DNA of 64,000 nt from Kibdelosporangium sp. MJ126-NF4 (GCF_000826545.1 NZ_CDME01000005.1:231691-295690), one strand, 5' to 3'. Positions 18,506-27,257 are shown, counted from the first letter of the stretch. Translations and numbers: made by a program. Notes: generated from the letters alone by a model not told the origin.

Positions 18506-19864
18506 ATGCCAACCCTGCACCGATTCGCGTCCCTCGGCGCGGCGGCCATGCTGGCCACCACGCTGGCCACCGGCCCCGCCTCCGCCGCACCCGAACAATC
18601 GATCATCGTCCCGGCCGGTGAACTGGTCGCGGACAGCTACATCGTGGTACTCAAGGAATCCCGCCAGGCCGTCGGCGACACCGTGCGCACACTCGCCGAC
18701 CAGCACCGCTTCACCACGACCCACACCTACACCGCTGCCATCCACGGCTTCGCCGCGAAGATGGACCGCGCCACGGCGACCAAGCTGGCCAAGGACCCGT
18801 CCGTGGCCTACGTCGAACAAGACATGGTGATGCGCCTGCAGGACACGCAGAACAACCCGCCGTCGTGGGGCCTGGACCGCGTCGACCAGCGTGAACTGCC
18901 GTTGGACACCAAGTACACGTACCCGAACAAGGGCGAGAACGTCACCGCGTACGTGCTCGACACCGGCATCAGGGCCGGGCACCAGGAGTTCGGCGGCCGC
19001 GCGTCGGTCGGCACGGACACCGTCGGCGACGGACGCAACGGCGTCGATTGCCACGGCCACGGCACACACGTCGCCGGATCCATCGGCGGCATCACCCATG
19101 GCGTGGCCAAAGCGGTCAACGTGGTCGCGGTGCGTGTGGTCACGTGCTTCGGCACAGCCAGCCTGGCTCAGATGACCGGCGGCATCGACTGGGTGACCAA
19201 GAACGCCAAGAAGCCAGCGGTGGTCAACATGAGCATCGGCGCGCCCGGCAACGAGCAAACGCTCAACAACGCCGTACGCAACTCGATCGCCACCGGTCTG
19301 GTCTACTCACTGGCAGCGGGCAACAGCAGCATCGACGCCTGCCAGTTCACCCCGGCCCTGGTGAAGGAAGCACTCACCGTCAGCGCCACCGACCGCACCG
19401 ACACCCGGCCGAGCTGGGCGGACTTCGGCAGCTGCGTGGACTTCTTCACGCCAGGCGTACAGATCACCTCCGCCAGCCACAGCACCGACACCGGCGACGC
19501 GGTCATGTCGGGTACGTCGATGGCCGCGCCTCATGGTGCTGGTCTGGCGGCGATCTACTTGTCCGCCAATCCAGCGGCCACTCCGGCTCAGGTCGAGCAG
19601 GCTTTGGTGCGTGCGTCGACTGCCAGCGTGGTTCAGAACGCGGGCGCGAGCTCGCCGAACCGGCTGGGATTCGTCACCACCGACGGCGCCGCTCCGCCGC
19701 CGTGCCGGAGCAGGGCGTGGAACGCCGAGACCTCTTACGTTCCAGGCGATCGCGTTCTGCACAACGGCAAGGAATGGGAATCCAGCCACCACTCACGTGG
19801 GCTGCAACCCGGTAGCCCGGAGGCTTGGGCGGTGTGGAAGGAAATCGCCACCTGCACACGATGA
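18506..19864 (+). CDS. Secreted S8 peptidase with I9 propeptide and C-terminal carbohydrate-binding-like domain
   Basis: A 452-residue aqualysin/proteinase K-like enzyme. ATG follows GAAGGAA. A signal peptide ends near PASA; an inhibitor I9 propeptide spans about 42-108 (DSYIVVLKES ... GFAAKMDRATATKLAKDPSVAYVEQD). The triad is Asp152 (VLDTGI), His185 (HGHGTHVAG) and Ser338 (SGTSMAAPHGAG). The last 55 residues (CRSRAWNAETSYVPGDRVLH ... EAWAVWKEI) look like a CBM5/12 chitin-binding module, which would tether the enzyme to chitin or cell wall. It is co-transcribed with the trypsin-like gene. A perfect terminator hairpin follows within ten bases. Confidence 0.93.
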   Translation: MPTLHRFASLGAAAMLATTLATGPASAAPEQSIIVPAGELVADSYIVVLKESRQAVGDTVRTLADQHRFTTTHTYTAAIHGFAAKMDRATATKLAKDPSVAYVEQDMVMRLQDTQNNPPSWGLDRVDQRELPLDTKYTYPNKGENVTAYVLDTGIRAGHQEFGGRASVGTDTVGDGRNGVDCHGHGTHVAGSIGGITHGVAKAVNVVAVRVVTCFGTASLAQMTGGIDWVTKNAKKPAVVNMSIGAPGNEQTLNNAVRNSIATGLVYSLAAGNSSIDACQFTPALVKEALTVSATDRTDTRPSWADFGSCVDFFTPGVQITSASHSTDTGDAVMSGTSMAAPHGAGLAAIYLSANPAATPAQVEQALVRASTASVVQNAGASSPNRLGFVTTDGAAPPPCRSRAWNAETSYVPGDRVLHNGKEWESSHHSRGLQPGSPEAWAVWKEIATCTR

Positions 19865-19870
19865 GAACGG

Positions 19871-19895
19871 CCCCGGTTCAGTCGCTGAACCGGGG
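19871..19895 (+). terminator. Perfect hairpin terminator of the protease operon
   Basis: CCCCGGTTCAG (19871-19881), loop TCG, CTGAACCGGGG (19885-19895): an 11-bp perfect stem seven bases past the subtilase stop codon. Confidence 0.9.
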
Positions 19896-20301
19896 AACCC
19901 GTTCGGCGTGGAGACTTGGTCACCGCCACGTTGCGGAACAGGCCTGATGGGTCCCAGGGGCAGATTGGGGCTTTCAGCGTACGCGCGCCGTGTCGTCGCG
20001 TTCGCTTGAGCGCCTGTAGCCAAGCCTTCTTGGCGTTGTTTGCCGTTCTTTCTCGGTTGTGTGCTGTTTCGACCTGAACCGATCCTCCGCTCCCGGGCTG
20101 CGGGCCCATGCCGTCGCCGTGACTGATGACTCAGCCGCCATTACATGCCTTGTGCCTCATAGACGTGGTTTTGAGGCGCGGAGCCGGGCCGCGTCCGCGT
20201 GCGACAGCCCCACCAGCCTTTCCCCTGTGGTAGCCGGGCTGGTACCGGCTCGGCTGGTAGGTGCCAGATTTGTACGAGCCGTTGCCTATACCCGCTGAAT
20301 C
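19896..20301. other. Intergenic stretch without a recognisable gene
   Basis: About 400 bases between the protease operon and the secretion island. Open frames here lack ribosome sites and family motifs. A GC-rich pseudo-palindrome around GGTACC is present near 20231-20254. I saw no tRNA-like T-loop or att-like direct repeat that would mark an integration site. Confidence 0.6.
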
Positions 20302-20348
20302 CAGGTCGGCTCCCCTGGCTCGGCGAACGAGTCAAGGGAGCCGACCTG
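20302..20348 (-). terminator. Stem-loop downstream of the 405-residue gene
   Basis: CAGGTCGGCTCCC (20302-20314) and GGGAGCCGACCTG (20336-20348) are perfect 13-bp arms with a 21-base loop, about 80 bases beyond the stop of the minus-strand gene ending at 20430. It is probably the terminator of the minus-strand half of the secretion island. Confidence 0.65.
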
Positions 20349-20429
20349 AGCGAAATGGCCGGACGAAGGAGCTATGGCAGTCGGCCTGGACCATACATTA
20401 TCGTTGCAAAGCGTGCCTTGTTTCTCCTG

Positions 20430-21647
20430 TTATTTCGGTCCCCTTCTCTTGTGCCTCCTATTGCGACTCTCGTGCTTGGCGGGCTTTGTCTCTTTCTCAT
20501 TCGAACTTTTTCGATTGTGCGCTTCCGGTGTTGATTGGCCGGCTGCTTCCGACAATGTGGCGTTGTCATGCTGAGATGGGTACGGTGCCGATGGTTGCGG
20601 GAGTCCAGTCCCCGCCGCTGCCGCGTAAGACATTCCCATTGCCGCGTGCGCGGATGAGGCCGGTGCGGCTGGTTGTTGTAGGGGATCGGCTTCTGCTGCC
20701 GAGTTTGGGTACTGTGACGTTGCTGCCGGGGTCCAGTCGCTGTAGTTCACAGACATACCGGCGAACTGGTCGCTCACGGCTGAAACCGCCTCTGTCTGGC
20801 CAGGCGGGCTGGGCGTGCGAGAATTGTGAGATTCAGGCGGACTGGGCGTCAGAGTAGGGGACCACCGGTCCGAGAGCGGTATGTTGCCCGGCGTTGTGTA
20901 TATGCTGTTCGGCAGGCCGGACCCGCTATAGGCTGAGTAGTATCCAGTCGGCACGTCCGGTGCGAACAATTCGGGATGGTCCCGGGTGTAGTCACTTTCA
21001 CGTGGTTGGGCATCCTCGTGCCCGTACCTTATCGTTCCTTCCAGTCCGGGGCGTGCCTCTCGTGTGGGGCCGCCCACAAATTTGTCGTAATGCAGGGCGA
21101 TCGTGACGTGGAATTCTCCGGGATGGCTTTTGCTTTCGGTGCTGGGAAATTCCTCGATCATGTCTTCCTTGAAATACTCGCCCCGAAGCTTGCATCCGTT
21201 GACGTCCTCGTCCTCGGTCATCCCTTTGCTTTTGTTCTTGTCTGGGCTTAGATGTATTTTTTCATCCCCGCATGTGGGGTTATTGGTGACGACGTCGACC
21301 CGAATGCTTTTTGGCAGCCTTTCTCCTCTTCGCCTCATATTTGCCTTTAATTCTTTTGCCTTTTTGTACTGTTCATGGTACATCATGGTTTCTGCGTCAT
21401 CTTTGGACATGCGCATCGATTGGTTCTTCTTGTGACGCCTCCTGGGGTACTGGTAGCGCGTTCCACGTGCATCTTCGCCGCTGCGGTACACGCGTGACGT
21501 ATGCACCGCCTTGCCATCAAAGTAAATGATCGCCCTGGCGGCAGTGCCACTTCTGACGGCGACGCTCTCGAGAGCCTCGGCGCGTCTTGGCGATGCTGCG
21601 CCGTAAGAAGATTGGTCATTTGTGTCGTATGGGTACGGTGAGGACAT
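20430..21647 (-). CDS. Unrecognised 405-residue protein with foreign codon use, possible secretion-island passenger
   Basis: ATG 21647 is set by AAAAGGAG eight bases upstream. I cannot assign a family. The N-terminal half (about 30-200) is globular and basic-acidic mixed, with GKAVHTSRVYRSGED, ELKANMRRRGERLP, VVTNNPTCGDEKI and NGCKL; the NNPTC...GC spacing faintly recalls the SCP1.201/DddA-like deaminase fold, but the catalytic His-x-Glu is not visible. The C-terminal half is Pro/Ser/Tyr-rich and disordered, ending in a basic tail (RNRRHKRRGPK). The gene is far more AT-rich than its neighbours, with AAA, GAA, AAT and TTA codons in runs, which points to recent acquisition. It lies last in a minus-strand unit headed by the lytic transglycosylase, so it may be a cargo or effector of the island. 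Confidence 0.7.
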   Translation of the reverse strand: MSSPYPYDTNDQSSYGAASPRRAEALESVAVRSGTAARAIIYFDGKAVHTSRVYRSGEDARGTRYQYPRRRHKKNQSMRMSKDDAETMMYHEQYKKAKELKANMRRRGERLPKSIRVDVVTNNPTCGDEKIHLSPDKNKSKGMTEDEDVNGCKLRGEYFKEDMIEEFPSTESKSHPGEFHVTIALHYDKFVGGPTREARPGLEGTIRYGHEDAQPRESDYTRDHPELFAPDVPTGYYSAYSGSGLPNSIYTTPGNIPLSDRWSPTLTPSPPESHNSRTPSPPGQTEAVSAVSDQFAGMSVNYSDWTPAATSQYPNSAAEADPLQQPAAPASSAHAAMGMSYAAAAGTGLPQPSAPYPSQHDNATLSEAAGQSTPEAHNRKSSNEKETKPAKHESRNRRHKRRGPK

Positions 21648-21785
21648 GCTTGACTCCTTTTGACGCCGTCCGGGACGGGTGCCGCCCGGCAACCACGACG
21701 GAGCGGATCAGCCTTGGGGTTCACTGACGGCGCCGGGTTTGGCTGTGGCCGATGCGAGTGACCGATCCCTGCGTCCGCGTGGGTG

Positions 21786-22241
21786 TTACGGGTACTCGAC
21801 GTGGGGCGGCATCTTGTCGCGGTGCATGTCAGCCTTGCATCCCGCGAACGGCCCCAGCGAATCGCGCAGGGTGTCCAGAACCGGTGTCAGGAAGTCTCGG
21901 TGCCAGGAAGCCGGACCGGTGAGCTCGGCCTCGGCGCCGGTCAGTTCCTGCCAGGCCAGCCACAATCCGTGTAGTTGCGCGACGGCTTCGGTGTGCTTCC
22001 ACCATTCCGCGCACCACGGGGCCTGTGAAGTGGTCTCCCGGCAGTAGACCGGTACCAGCAGCCGGTTGACCCAGACCACCAGGCGACCCAGTTCGGCGCC
22101 GTAGTCCGGGCCGTCCATGTAGAGGATGAAAAACGGGTTCTTGGCGGTGTCCGGCTTGGCCGCGGTCTTCTCGTCGACCTGGGGAAGCGAATCCACCACC
22201 GGTTGTCCGACGTCTTCGATGTGATCGATGTTCAGTGACAT
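21786..22241 (-). CDS. DUF4913 domain protein
   Basis: A 151-residue protein with the DUF4913 pattern common in actinobacterial conjugative elements: a short hydrophobic segment VVWVNRLLVPVYCRE, then WCAEWWKHTEAVAQLHGLW, AWQEL, SWHRDFLTPVLDTL and GPFAGCK. Function is unknown; the family usually accompanies transfer genes and may be a small accessory of DNA transfer. ATG is preceded by TAGGAGAAG. It follows the 138-residue gene by 33 bases in the same unit. Confidence 0.8.
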   Translation of the reverse strand: MSLNIDHIEDVGQPVVDSLPQVDEKTAAKPDTAKNPFFILYMDGPDYGAELGRLVVWVNRLLVPVYCRETTSQAPWCAEWWKHTEAVAQLHGLWLAWQELTGAEAELTGPASWHRDFLTPVLDTLRDSLGPFAGCKADMHRDKMPPHVEYP

Positions 22242-22274
22242 TCTTCTCCTACTTTTGGTTTACGCCAACGATGT

Positions 22275-22691
22275 TCACCAAGTAGCCTCGACGGTCTGTG
22301 CCCTGACGGTCGGGAACTGCGCCGTCTCGTCGTCGTACGGGAATCCCGTGCCCCACTGGGTGGTCAGCGGTGTCCTCGGCGCCTGCCGGACGAGCGGGCC
22401 GTCATCCACGGTCTCGCTTTCCTCTGATGTGGACACGTCACGTGGACCGTCCACAATAGAGCTCTGGCCGTTCGGCTGGACGCGGACGCTCAGCACCCAG
22501 TCATGCCGGTGGTCGACGACGATCGCGTCCACCGCCCTGCCGTGCACCAGCGCGTGCTGCTGCAGTTCGTCGAGGACGGTGGTCTCGATGAACTCCGGCT
22601 TCCGGGGAAGCGGCATGCGGTTGAGCTTGGCCGTGCTGTCCGGGGCGATCAGCACGTGGAAAGTGCCGGGGGAACCTGGTTGTTCGTTCAT
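22275..22691 (-). CDS. Hypothetical conjugation-island protein, 138 residues
   Basis: No family recognised. The first half is a compact alpha/beta-like block (TFHVLIAPDS, FIETTVLDELQQHALVHGRAV, DAIVVDHRHDWVLSVRVQPNG); the second half is acidic and probably unstructured. No signal peptide or membrane helix is visible. Its ribosome site (GAGGTAGAG) overlaps the stop codon of the lytic transglycosylase gene, so the two are coupled. Confidence 0.7.
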   Translation of the reverse strand: MNEQPGSPGTFHVLIAPDSTAKLNRMPLPRKPEFIETTVLDELQQHALVHGRAVDAIVVDHRHDWVLSVRVQPNGQSSIVDGPRDVSTSEESETVDDGPLVRQAPRTPLTTQWGTGFPYDDETAQFPTVRAQTVEATW

Positions 22692-22697
22692 CGGGCT

Positions 22698-23519
22698 CTA
22701 CCTCGGGGGCTGCGTGGTTGTCGGTGCGGGTGCCGATGTTGTCTTCTTCGGCGGCAACGGTGGGAGGACTCCCATGAACTGCGGGAAAAGGACCCGGACG
22801 TCCATGACGTAGGTGTTCGCGTCCACAGTGGGCGGGATGCCCTTCGCCCTGCGCACCGCGTCGATCCCGACGTGGTAGGACGCCAGTGCGAGGCTCAGCT
22901 GGCTCTTCTCGGGATTGTCATTGTCCGCCAGCGGCTTGACCTCCTCGAACAGATCGCACATGTAGCGACCTTGCGCCATGATCGAGTCGGCCGCGTCGAG
23001 CGGCGAGATCTTGCCGTTCTTGTCGTCGTCTTTTCCGTACTTCTTGAACACCTCGGGATCGAGCTGCGAGACGCCCTGCTTGCCGTTCGGCCCGACTTTC
23101 TTCACGTTGAAGTCGGACTCGACCTTGAGCTGGGCGGCGATCACCACCGGCCCGAGATCCTCACACTGTTCGCTCGACTTCTCGATGTGGTCGAGCAGCA
23201 GCGCGGGCACCGTCGTCCCGTCGAGCTTCTCCCGGCCGTCGCCGTTGACCACCTTGATGTACGCCTGCGGGTCCGGACCGCCGCCGGGGCCGCCGACCGG
23301 GCGGATGCCGCCGCCGTCGCCGAAAAGCGCGTCCATGGCCTTGATGAGCAGGATGAATGGTGCGAACAGGGTGGCCATGATGGCGCACACGACGACCACG
23401 ATGACGGCGATGCCGAGCACGACAGGTGACGCCAGGCATCCGGCGCCGCCGACCACTATGGCCGCCCCGACCACCGGGGACGACGTGGGCCCCTTCGACT
23501 GGCCTTCGTTGTCACTCAT
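22698..23519 (-). CDS. Membrane-anchored lytic transglycosylase (VirB1-like)
   Basis: A 273-residue peptidoglycan-cleaving enzyme that locally opens the wall for a transfer apparatus. A membrane helix spans about 33-60 (VVLGIAVIVVVVCAIMATLF), a Gly-rich linker follows, and the SLT domain covers about 85-250. The catalytic Glu is Glu134 in AAQLKVESDF; GPNGKQGVSQLDPEVF and ALASYHVG are the other SLT blocks. The tail is Pro/Thr-rich. It heads a minus-strand unit and is divergent from the main transfer operon across a 183-base promoter region. A soluble-side orientation with the enzyme domain outside is inferred. Confidence 0.88.
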   Translation of the reverse strand: MSDNEGQSKGPTSSPVVGAAIVVGGAGCLASPVVLGIAVIVVVVCAIMATLFAPFILLIKAMDALFGDGGGIRPVGGPGGGPDPQAYIKVVNGDGREKLDGTTVPALLLDHIEKSSEQCEDLGPVVIAAQLKVESDFNVKKVGPNGKQGVSQLDPEVFKKYGKDDDKNGKISPLDAADSIMAQGRYMCDLFEEVKPLADNDNPEKSQLSLALASYHVGIDAVRRAKGIPPTVDANTYVMDVRVLFPQFMGVLPPLPPKKTTSAPAPTTTQPPR

Positions 23520-23640
23520 AGCTGTGTCGCTCCCATATGGCGCACGACGGCTCGACAGGGCTCGATGGTTCAGTCCGGCGCAGGGAAACTCGGATGAACC
23601 AAACGGCCACGTCGGCCCGTCGTTCGTGTTCGACAGGGCC

Positions 23641-23660
23641 CCGCGTCGTCACCGACGCGG
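23641..23660. promoter_or_regulatory. Perfect palindrome in the divergent promoter region of the secretion island
   Basis: CCGCGTCG (23641-23648), loop TCAC, CGACGCGG (23653-23660). It lies between the divergent transglycosylase and DUF6668 genes, about 40 bases before the latter, placing it where an operator or a 5'-leader hairpin would control the plus-strand operon. Confidence 0.5.
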
Positions 23661-23702
23661 TCGGAGCCCGAAAACCATCTCGCTGAAGGAGAACGTCCCG
23701 CG

Positions 23703-24437
23703 ATGAATGCCGCGATGGTGACGTCGGCCGCGGACCTGTGGGTCCGCGGTCCCGTCACAGCGCACCAGCGTCCGGCTGGGACGCCGCCGCACCAGACCCC
23801 GGGTATGCCGCCGGGTGGGAATCCGGCGCCGCAGCAGCCACGCGGGAACCCAGGCACACCGCCACACGGAAACCCAGCGCCGCAGTTGCCTGGGAACCCG
23901 GGTACGCCGCCGCGCGGGAACCTCGTGCCGCAGTTTCGGGAGAACCCGCCCGTTCGCCCGCAGCAGCCAGTTCCCTCGCAACCACCGATCGCACCGCGAC
24001 TGTCGAGTGCGGGGCCGCAGCCGGGGATCAGCTGGCTCGGCGCGCACGGCGGCGCGGGGACGACAACGCTCGCGGAAGCACTGAGCGGCCGTGACGTGGG
24101 CACGCGATGGCCGGACCTCGCGGCGGGCGAGCCCGGTCAGGTCATCGTTGTCGCGCGGACGAACGCCGCTGGACTGCGGGCAGCGTCGCAGGTACTCGAC
24201 GCACTGCGCACTGGTCGGCATCCCGACGGTGTCGTGCTGGTCGCCCTCGTGCTGGTCGCCGACGCACCCGGTCGCCTGCCACACAGTCTGGCGCGTCGGG
24301 TCCGAGTGCTCCGGTCGGTGGCCGACACCATCCGCGTCCCGTGGGTTCCCGCGTGGCGCGCCGGGGAAGCAGCGCCCAAGCCTCCCAAGGAGATGGCGAA
24401 GCTCGCCGACCTTGTCCAGTCACGGTCGCATGCCTGA
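23703..24437 (+). CDS. DUF6668-like P-loop protein of the secretion island
   Basis: A 244-residue protein in two parts. Residues about 20-105 are a Pro/Gly/Asn-rich linker with repeating units around GNPAPQ and NPGTPP. Residues about 110-240 contain WLGAHGGAGTTTLAEAL, a Walker-A-like loop, then VIVVARTNAAGLRAASQVLDAL and GVVLVALVLVADAPGRLP. This layout matches DUF6668 proteins regularly found at the start of actinobacterial SCO6880-type transfer operons. A ParA-like or regulatory role is plausible but not established. AAGGAGA lies about 12 bases before ATG. Confidence 0.75.
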   Translation: MNAAMVTSAADLWVRGPVTAHQRPAGTPPHQTPGMPPGGNPAPQQPRGNPGTPPHGNPAPQLPGNPGTPPRGNLVPQFRENPPVRPQQPVPSQPPIAPRLSSAGPQPGISWLGAHGGAGTTTLAEALSGRDVGTRWPDLAAGEPGQVIVVARTNAAGLRAASQVLDALRTGRHPDGVVLVALVLVADAPGRLPHSLARRVRVLRSVADTIRVPWVPAWRAGEAAPKPPKEMAKLADLVQSRSHA

Positions 24438-24760
24438 TGGGAAACCTTATGAGTATCAGCAGCATCTTGCTTGCTGGGCCGCCACCCCCGACGCCGCCAC
24501 CCGAGATGCCGGTTGAGCCCGAATTCGACGAATCGGGGCCGGGGATGTACCTGTTGAACGTCCTCGCATGGTGTGCCTCGGCGATCGGCGTCGGCGGTGT
24601 CATCATCGTCGGTATCCAGCTGGCGCTACAGATGCAGCGCGGCGTTCCGGGAGAGGGCGCCGGTTACGCGCGGGGCCTCGTCATCGTGCTCCTGTCCTGC
24701 GTGCTCGCCTCGACGGCGGGCCCGATCGTCGAGTTCCTCGGGCCGTTCAACCTTCAGTGA
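24437..24760 (+). CDS. Small two-helix membrane protein, pilin-like or DUF6112-like
   Basis: A 107-residue protein (103 if the in-frame ATG at 24449 is used). The first ATG overlaps the previous stop codon (TGATG), implying coupling. After a Pro-rich N-terminus, two membrane helices are visible: LLNVLAWCASAIGVGGVIIV and GLVIVLLSCVLASTAGPIVE. The end is similar to that of the next gene (ASTAGPIVEF versus VATAGPLVEF), so the two are tandem paralogues. The shape fits VirB2/TrbC-type pilins or DUF6112 subunits. Confidence 0.75.
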   Translation: MGNLMSISSILLAGPPPPTPPPEMPVEPEFDESGPGMYLLNVLAWCASAIGVGGVIIVGIQLALQMQRGVPGEGAGYARGLVIVLLSCVLASTAGPIVEFLGPFNLQ

Positions 24761-24798
24761 ACGTCCACATCAGATCAACCAGAGCATCGGAGTCCGCC

Positions 24799-25131
24799 AT
24801 GCACGGCATCATGTCGATGATCGACCACTTTTCCTTGTTCCTCCAGCAACAGCCGCCCGAGCCGTTGCAACCGGGCCAGGGCGGAGGCAATGTGTTCAAC
24901 CCCCAGCCGGGCGCCCCCGGCCCACTCAAGAACAAGGTCAGCCTGGTGCTCGGGATCGCCGCGTGGGCGGGCACCGCCGCGGGCGTGGCCGGGGTGCTGG
25001 TGACCGGCTCGATGATGGCCATCTCCGTGAAGCGAGGCGAGAGCTCGGAGCACATGGGCAGGCTCGGCATGGTCCTCGCCGGCTGCGTCCTCGTCGCCAC
25101 GGCCGGACCTCTCGTCGAGTTCGTTTTCTAG
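24799..25131 (+). CDS. Small two-helix membrane protein, paralogue of the preceding gene
   Basis: A 110-residue product with a Gln/Pro-rich N-terminal third and two membrane helices (VLGIAAWAGTAAGVAGVLVT and MVLAGCVLVATAGPLVEFVF). GGAG lies seven bases before ATG. The C-terminal motif is shared with the preceding gene, which suggests duplication and a hetero-oligomeric pilus or channel component. This is inference from shape and context. Confidence 0.75.
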   Translation: MHGIMSMIDHFSLFLQQQPPEPLQPGQGGGNVFNPQPGAPGPLKNKVSLVLGIAAWAGTAAGVAGVLVTGSMMAISVKRGESSEHMGRLGMVLAGCVLVATAGPLVEFVF

Positions 25132-25147
25132 CGACTAGGCGAGAGAC

Positions 25148-25873
25148 GTGTTCGGACGGCGAGCGAAAGACTATGACAAGCCGTTGCGCAAGCAGCGAAG
25201 CTGGGTCCTCTCGGTCGGTTTTCTCGTGGCTGCCATCCTCATGGCGGCGGTGGCGTGGTTAACGAGTGGCGGTGACGAACAGCCGCCAACGGATTCCGGG
25301 CCGTTGCGTGCCGAGTCGACGGCAGCCGGCGGAAGGCCGGATGGGTGCCGCACCGACGACAGCGACAACGCCATACCCAAGTCCGCACCACCCGATGTGC
25401 AGTGGCGGGTCGTCGAAGCCACCCGTGTCCCGACGTCACCGTCGGCCGGTCCGAAACTGCTGAACGGGCCGTTGAACTACTGCTTCGCCCACACGCCAAT
25501 GGGGGCGGTGCTGGCCGCGCACGTCATCCCCGCCCAACTGATCGGTGACGGCTGGCGCACGGTGATCAACCAGCAGTTGGTGCCCGGTCTGGGCAGGGAC
25601 ATCTTCGAGTCGCAGCGGGCGACGGTCCGGGACGCGAGAGCGGCGGCCGCGAATGTCCCGACGTACCTCGGGTTCAGGATTGTCTCCTACACGCCGGACG
25701 AGGCCGTGGTGTCGCTGCTCATCAAGAACTCGATGGCCGCCTTCAGTTCGACGATGGTGTCCATGCGGTGGAGTGACGGGGACTGGAAGGTACAGCCGGG
25801 CACCGTCGGAGACCTGCACTCGGATCTGGACTCGGTACGCAACACCGACATCTTCGTGAAGTGGAGCGAATGA
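25148..25873 (+). CDS. Signal-anchored conjugal transfer protein, 241 residues, TTA codon
   Basis: A bitopic protein: short basic cytoplasmic N-terminus, one helix (WVLSVGFLVAAILMAAVAWL, about 19-38) and an external domain of about 190 residues with two Cys in the first half. Context and size suggest a DUF8175-like or VirB8-like assembly factor, but I could not confirm the family. Leu38 is encoded by TTA (25259-25261), rare in this window. The GTG start follows the previous gene by 16 bases, and the next ATG comes one base after its stop codon. Confidence 0.75.
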   Translation: MFGRRAKDYDKPLRKQRSWVLSVGFLVAAILMAAVAWLTSGGDEQPPTDSGPLRAESTAAGGRPDGCRTDDSDNAIPKSAPPDVQWRVVEATRVPTSPSAGPKLLNGPLNYCFAHTPMGAVLAAHVIPAQLIGDGWRTVINQQLVPGLGRDIFESQRATVRDARAAAANVPTYLGFRIVSYTPDEAVVSLLIKNSMAAFSSTMVSMRWSDGDWKVQPGTVGDLHSDLDSVRNTDIFVKWSE

Positions 25874-25874
25874 C

Positions 25875-27227
25875 ATGGCCGACTGTACGGGTTCAGGAGG
25901 CGGGGGCATCGCCGAACTGTTGTCGTTCGTGACCAACCCCGTCGGCGCCATCATCAACATGATCGCCAAGATGTTGCTCACCGCGGCGATGAGTATCTAC
26001 GCCCTCATGACGAGGGTGATCCCGGGCCTCGACATCGGGTCCTCGCAGCGCGTCGACCAGAAGACGCAGTGGGTCGTGGTGTACCTCGCCGTGGGGTCAC
26101 TGATCTACGCGGCCGCCAGGATGGCGTACGAACGCAAGGGCAACGCCGGTGAAGCAGCCCTGAAAGGCATACTGCGCCTGCTGTTCGTCTCGGCCGCGGG
26201 TACTGCGGTGATCGGGACCGCCACGGTACTGGCGGAGAACTGGGCGAACCACCTCTTCTCGTCGGCCGTGAAGCAGATGCTGACCGGCATCGGATGCACC
26301 GAACCCGGCACCGGCACGACCGAGGGCATCCTCCTTCTTGTGCTCGCTTTTCTCCTCCTCATCTCGGCGATCGTGCAGGTGGTCCTGCTGTACATCCGCC
26401 TCGGTGTCATGGTCGTCCTGCTTGGCACGCTGCCGGTGGCGGCCGCCGCCTCGATGACCGACTGGGGAGTCGGGTGGTGGCGCAAGCACCTCGGGTGGAT
26501 GGTCGCCTGGATCCTGTACAAACCGGCGGCCGCTCTGGTGATGTACGCCGGTGCGACAATGATCAATTCCAGCACTTTCGACGTCAACAGAAAGCTCGGC
26601 GGGATCGGCCTGATGCTGCTCGCGGCTGTGGCGTTGCCCGCACTGCTGAAGATCATCGTTCCTGCCATCGGGGCGCTTGGCTCTGGCGGTAGCGACCAGC
26701 GGGGCATGTCGCCCGGCATGGGTGCGGTCGCGTCCGGTGCGAAGAAGATCGGCGGCGCGGCGGCGACCAAGGGCGTGAGCCTCGCGCAGAACGGCATTCG
26801 CGGTGCCACCGGGGCCTCCAACAAGGGCCCTTCCGGGGGATCTGGTCAAAGCGGCAAGCCTGCCCCGCAACCGGCCGCAGCCAAACAGGGCGGCGGACAG
26901 TCCGGTGGCCAGGGTGGTGGCCAGGGTGGCGGCCAGAGCGGTGGCCAAAGCGGTGGACAGGGCGGTGGCCTGCCGACTGGTGCCCGGCGGCCCAGCACCG
27001 GCGCAGCGGCGTCAGGCGGCGGCAACCCGGCAACCGGGGGCGGCAACCCGGCGACCCAAGGGGCGCCTGCGGCAGCGAGAGCGGCCGGACCGGTCGGAAT
27101 GGCCGCGGGAGCTGTGGCCTCCGGCGCAGTGCATGCCGCGTCCGCCTTGCCGAGGACGGCAGCCGGTGCGATCAAGGACGCCGAAGGCGACGCCGACGGC
27201 GGCGGCCCACGCGGCGCCAACCAGTGA
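25875..27227 (+). CDS. TrbL/VirB6-like polytopic membrane protein
   Basis: A 450-residue integral membrane protein with about six or seven helices in the first 280 residues (for example VVVYLAVGSLIYAAA, GILLLVLAFLLLISAIVQVV, VMVVLLGTLPVAAAA, GLMLLAAVALPALLKIIVPA) and the WWRKHLGWMVAWILYKPAAAL loop typical of TrbL-like proteins. The remaining 170 residues are a soluble Gly/Gln/Ala-rich tail with GGGQSGGQ repeats. TrbL/VirB6 proteins form the inner-membrane channel of type IV secretion systems. It sits in the expected place, ahead of the SCO6880 gene. Confidence 0.85.
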   Translation: MADCTGSGGGGIAELLSFVTNPVGAIINMIAKMLLTAAMSIYALMTRVIPGLDIGSSQRVDQKTQWVVVYLAVGSLIYAAARMAYERKGNAGEAALKGILRLLFVSAAGTAVIGTATVLAENWANHLFSSAVKQMLTGIGCTEPGTGTTEGILLLVLAFLLLISAIVQVVLLYIRLGVMVVLLGTLPVAAAASMTDWGVGWWRKHLGWMVAWILYKPAAALVMYAGATMINSSTFDVNRKLGGIGLMLLAAVALPALLKIIVPAIGALGSGGSDQRGMSPGMGAVASGAKKIGGAAATKGVSLAQNGIRGATGASNKGPSGGSGQSGKPAPQPAAAKQGGGQSGGQGGGQGGGQSGGQSGGQGGGLPTGARRPSTGAAASGGGNPATGGGNPATQGAPAAARAAGPVGMAAGAVASGAVHAASALPRTAAGAIKDAEGDADGGGPRGANQ

Positions 27228-27257
27228 TTCGTTTTCGACTTTTCGTTGAGGAGAACC

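Noticed and set aside
19896..20301. tRNA or attachment site at the secretion island border
   Set aside because: No acceptor-stem pairing, T-loop sequence or flanking direct repeats were found on either strand.
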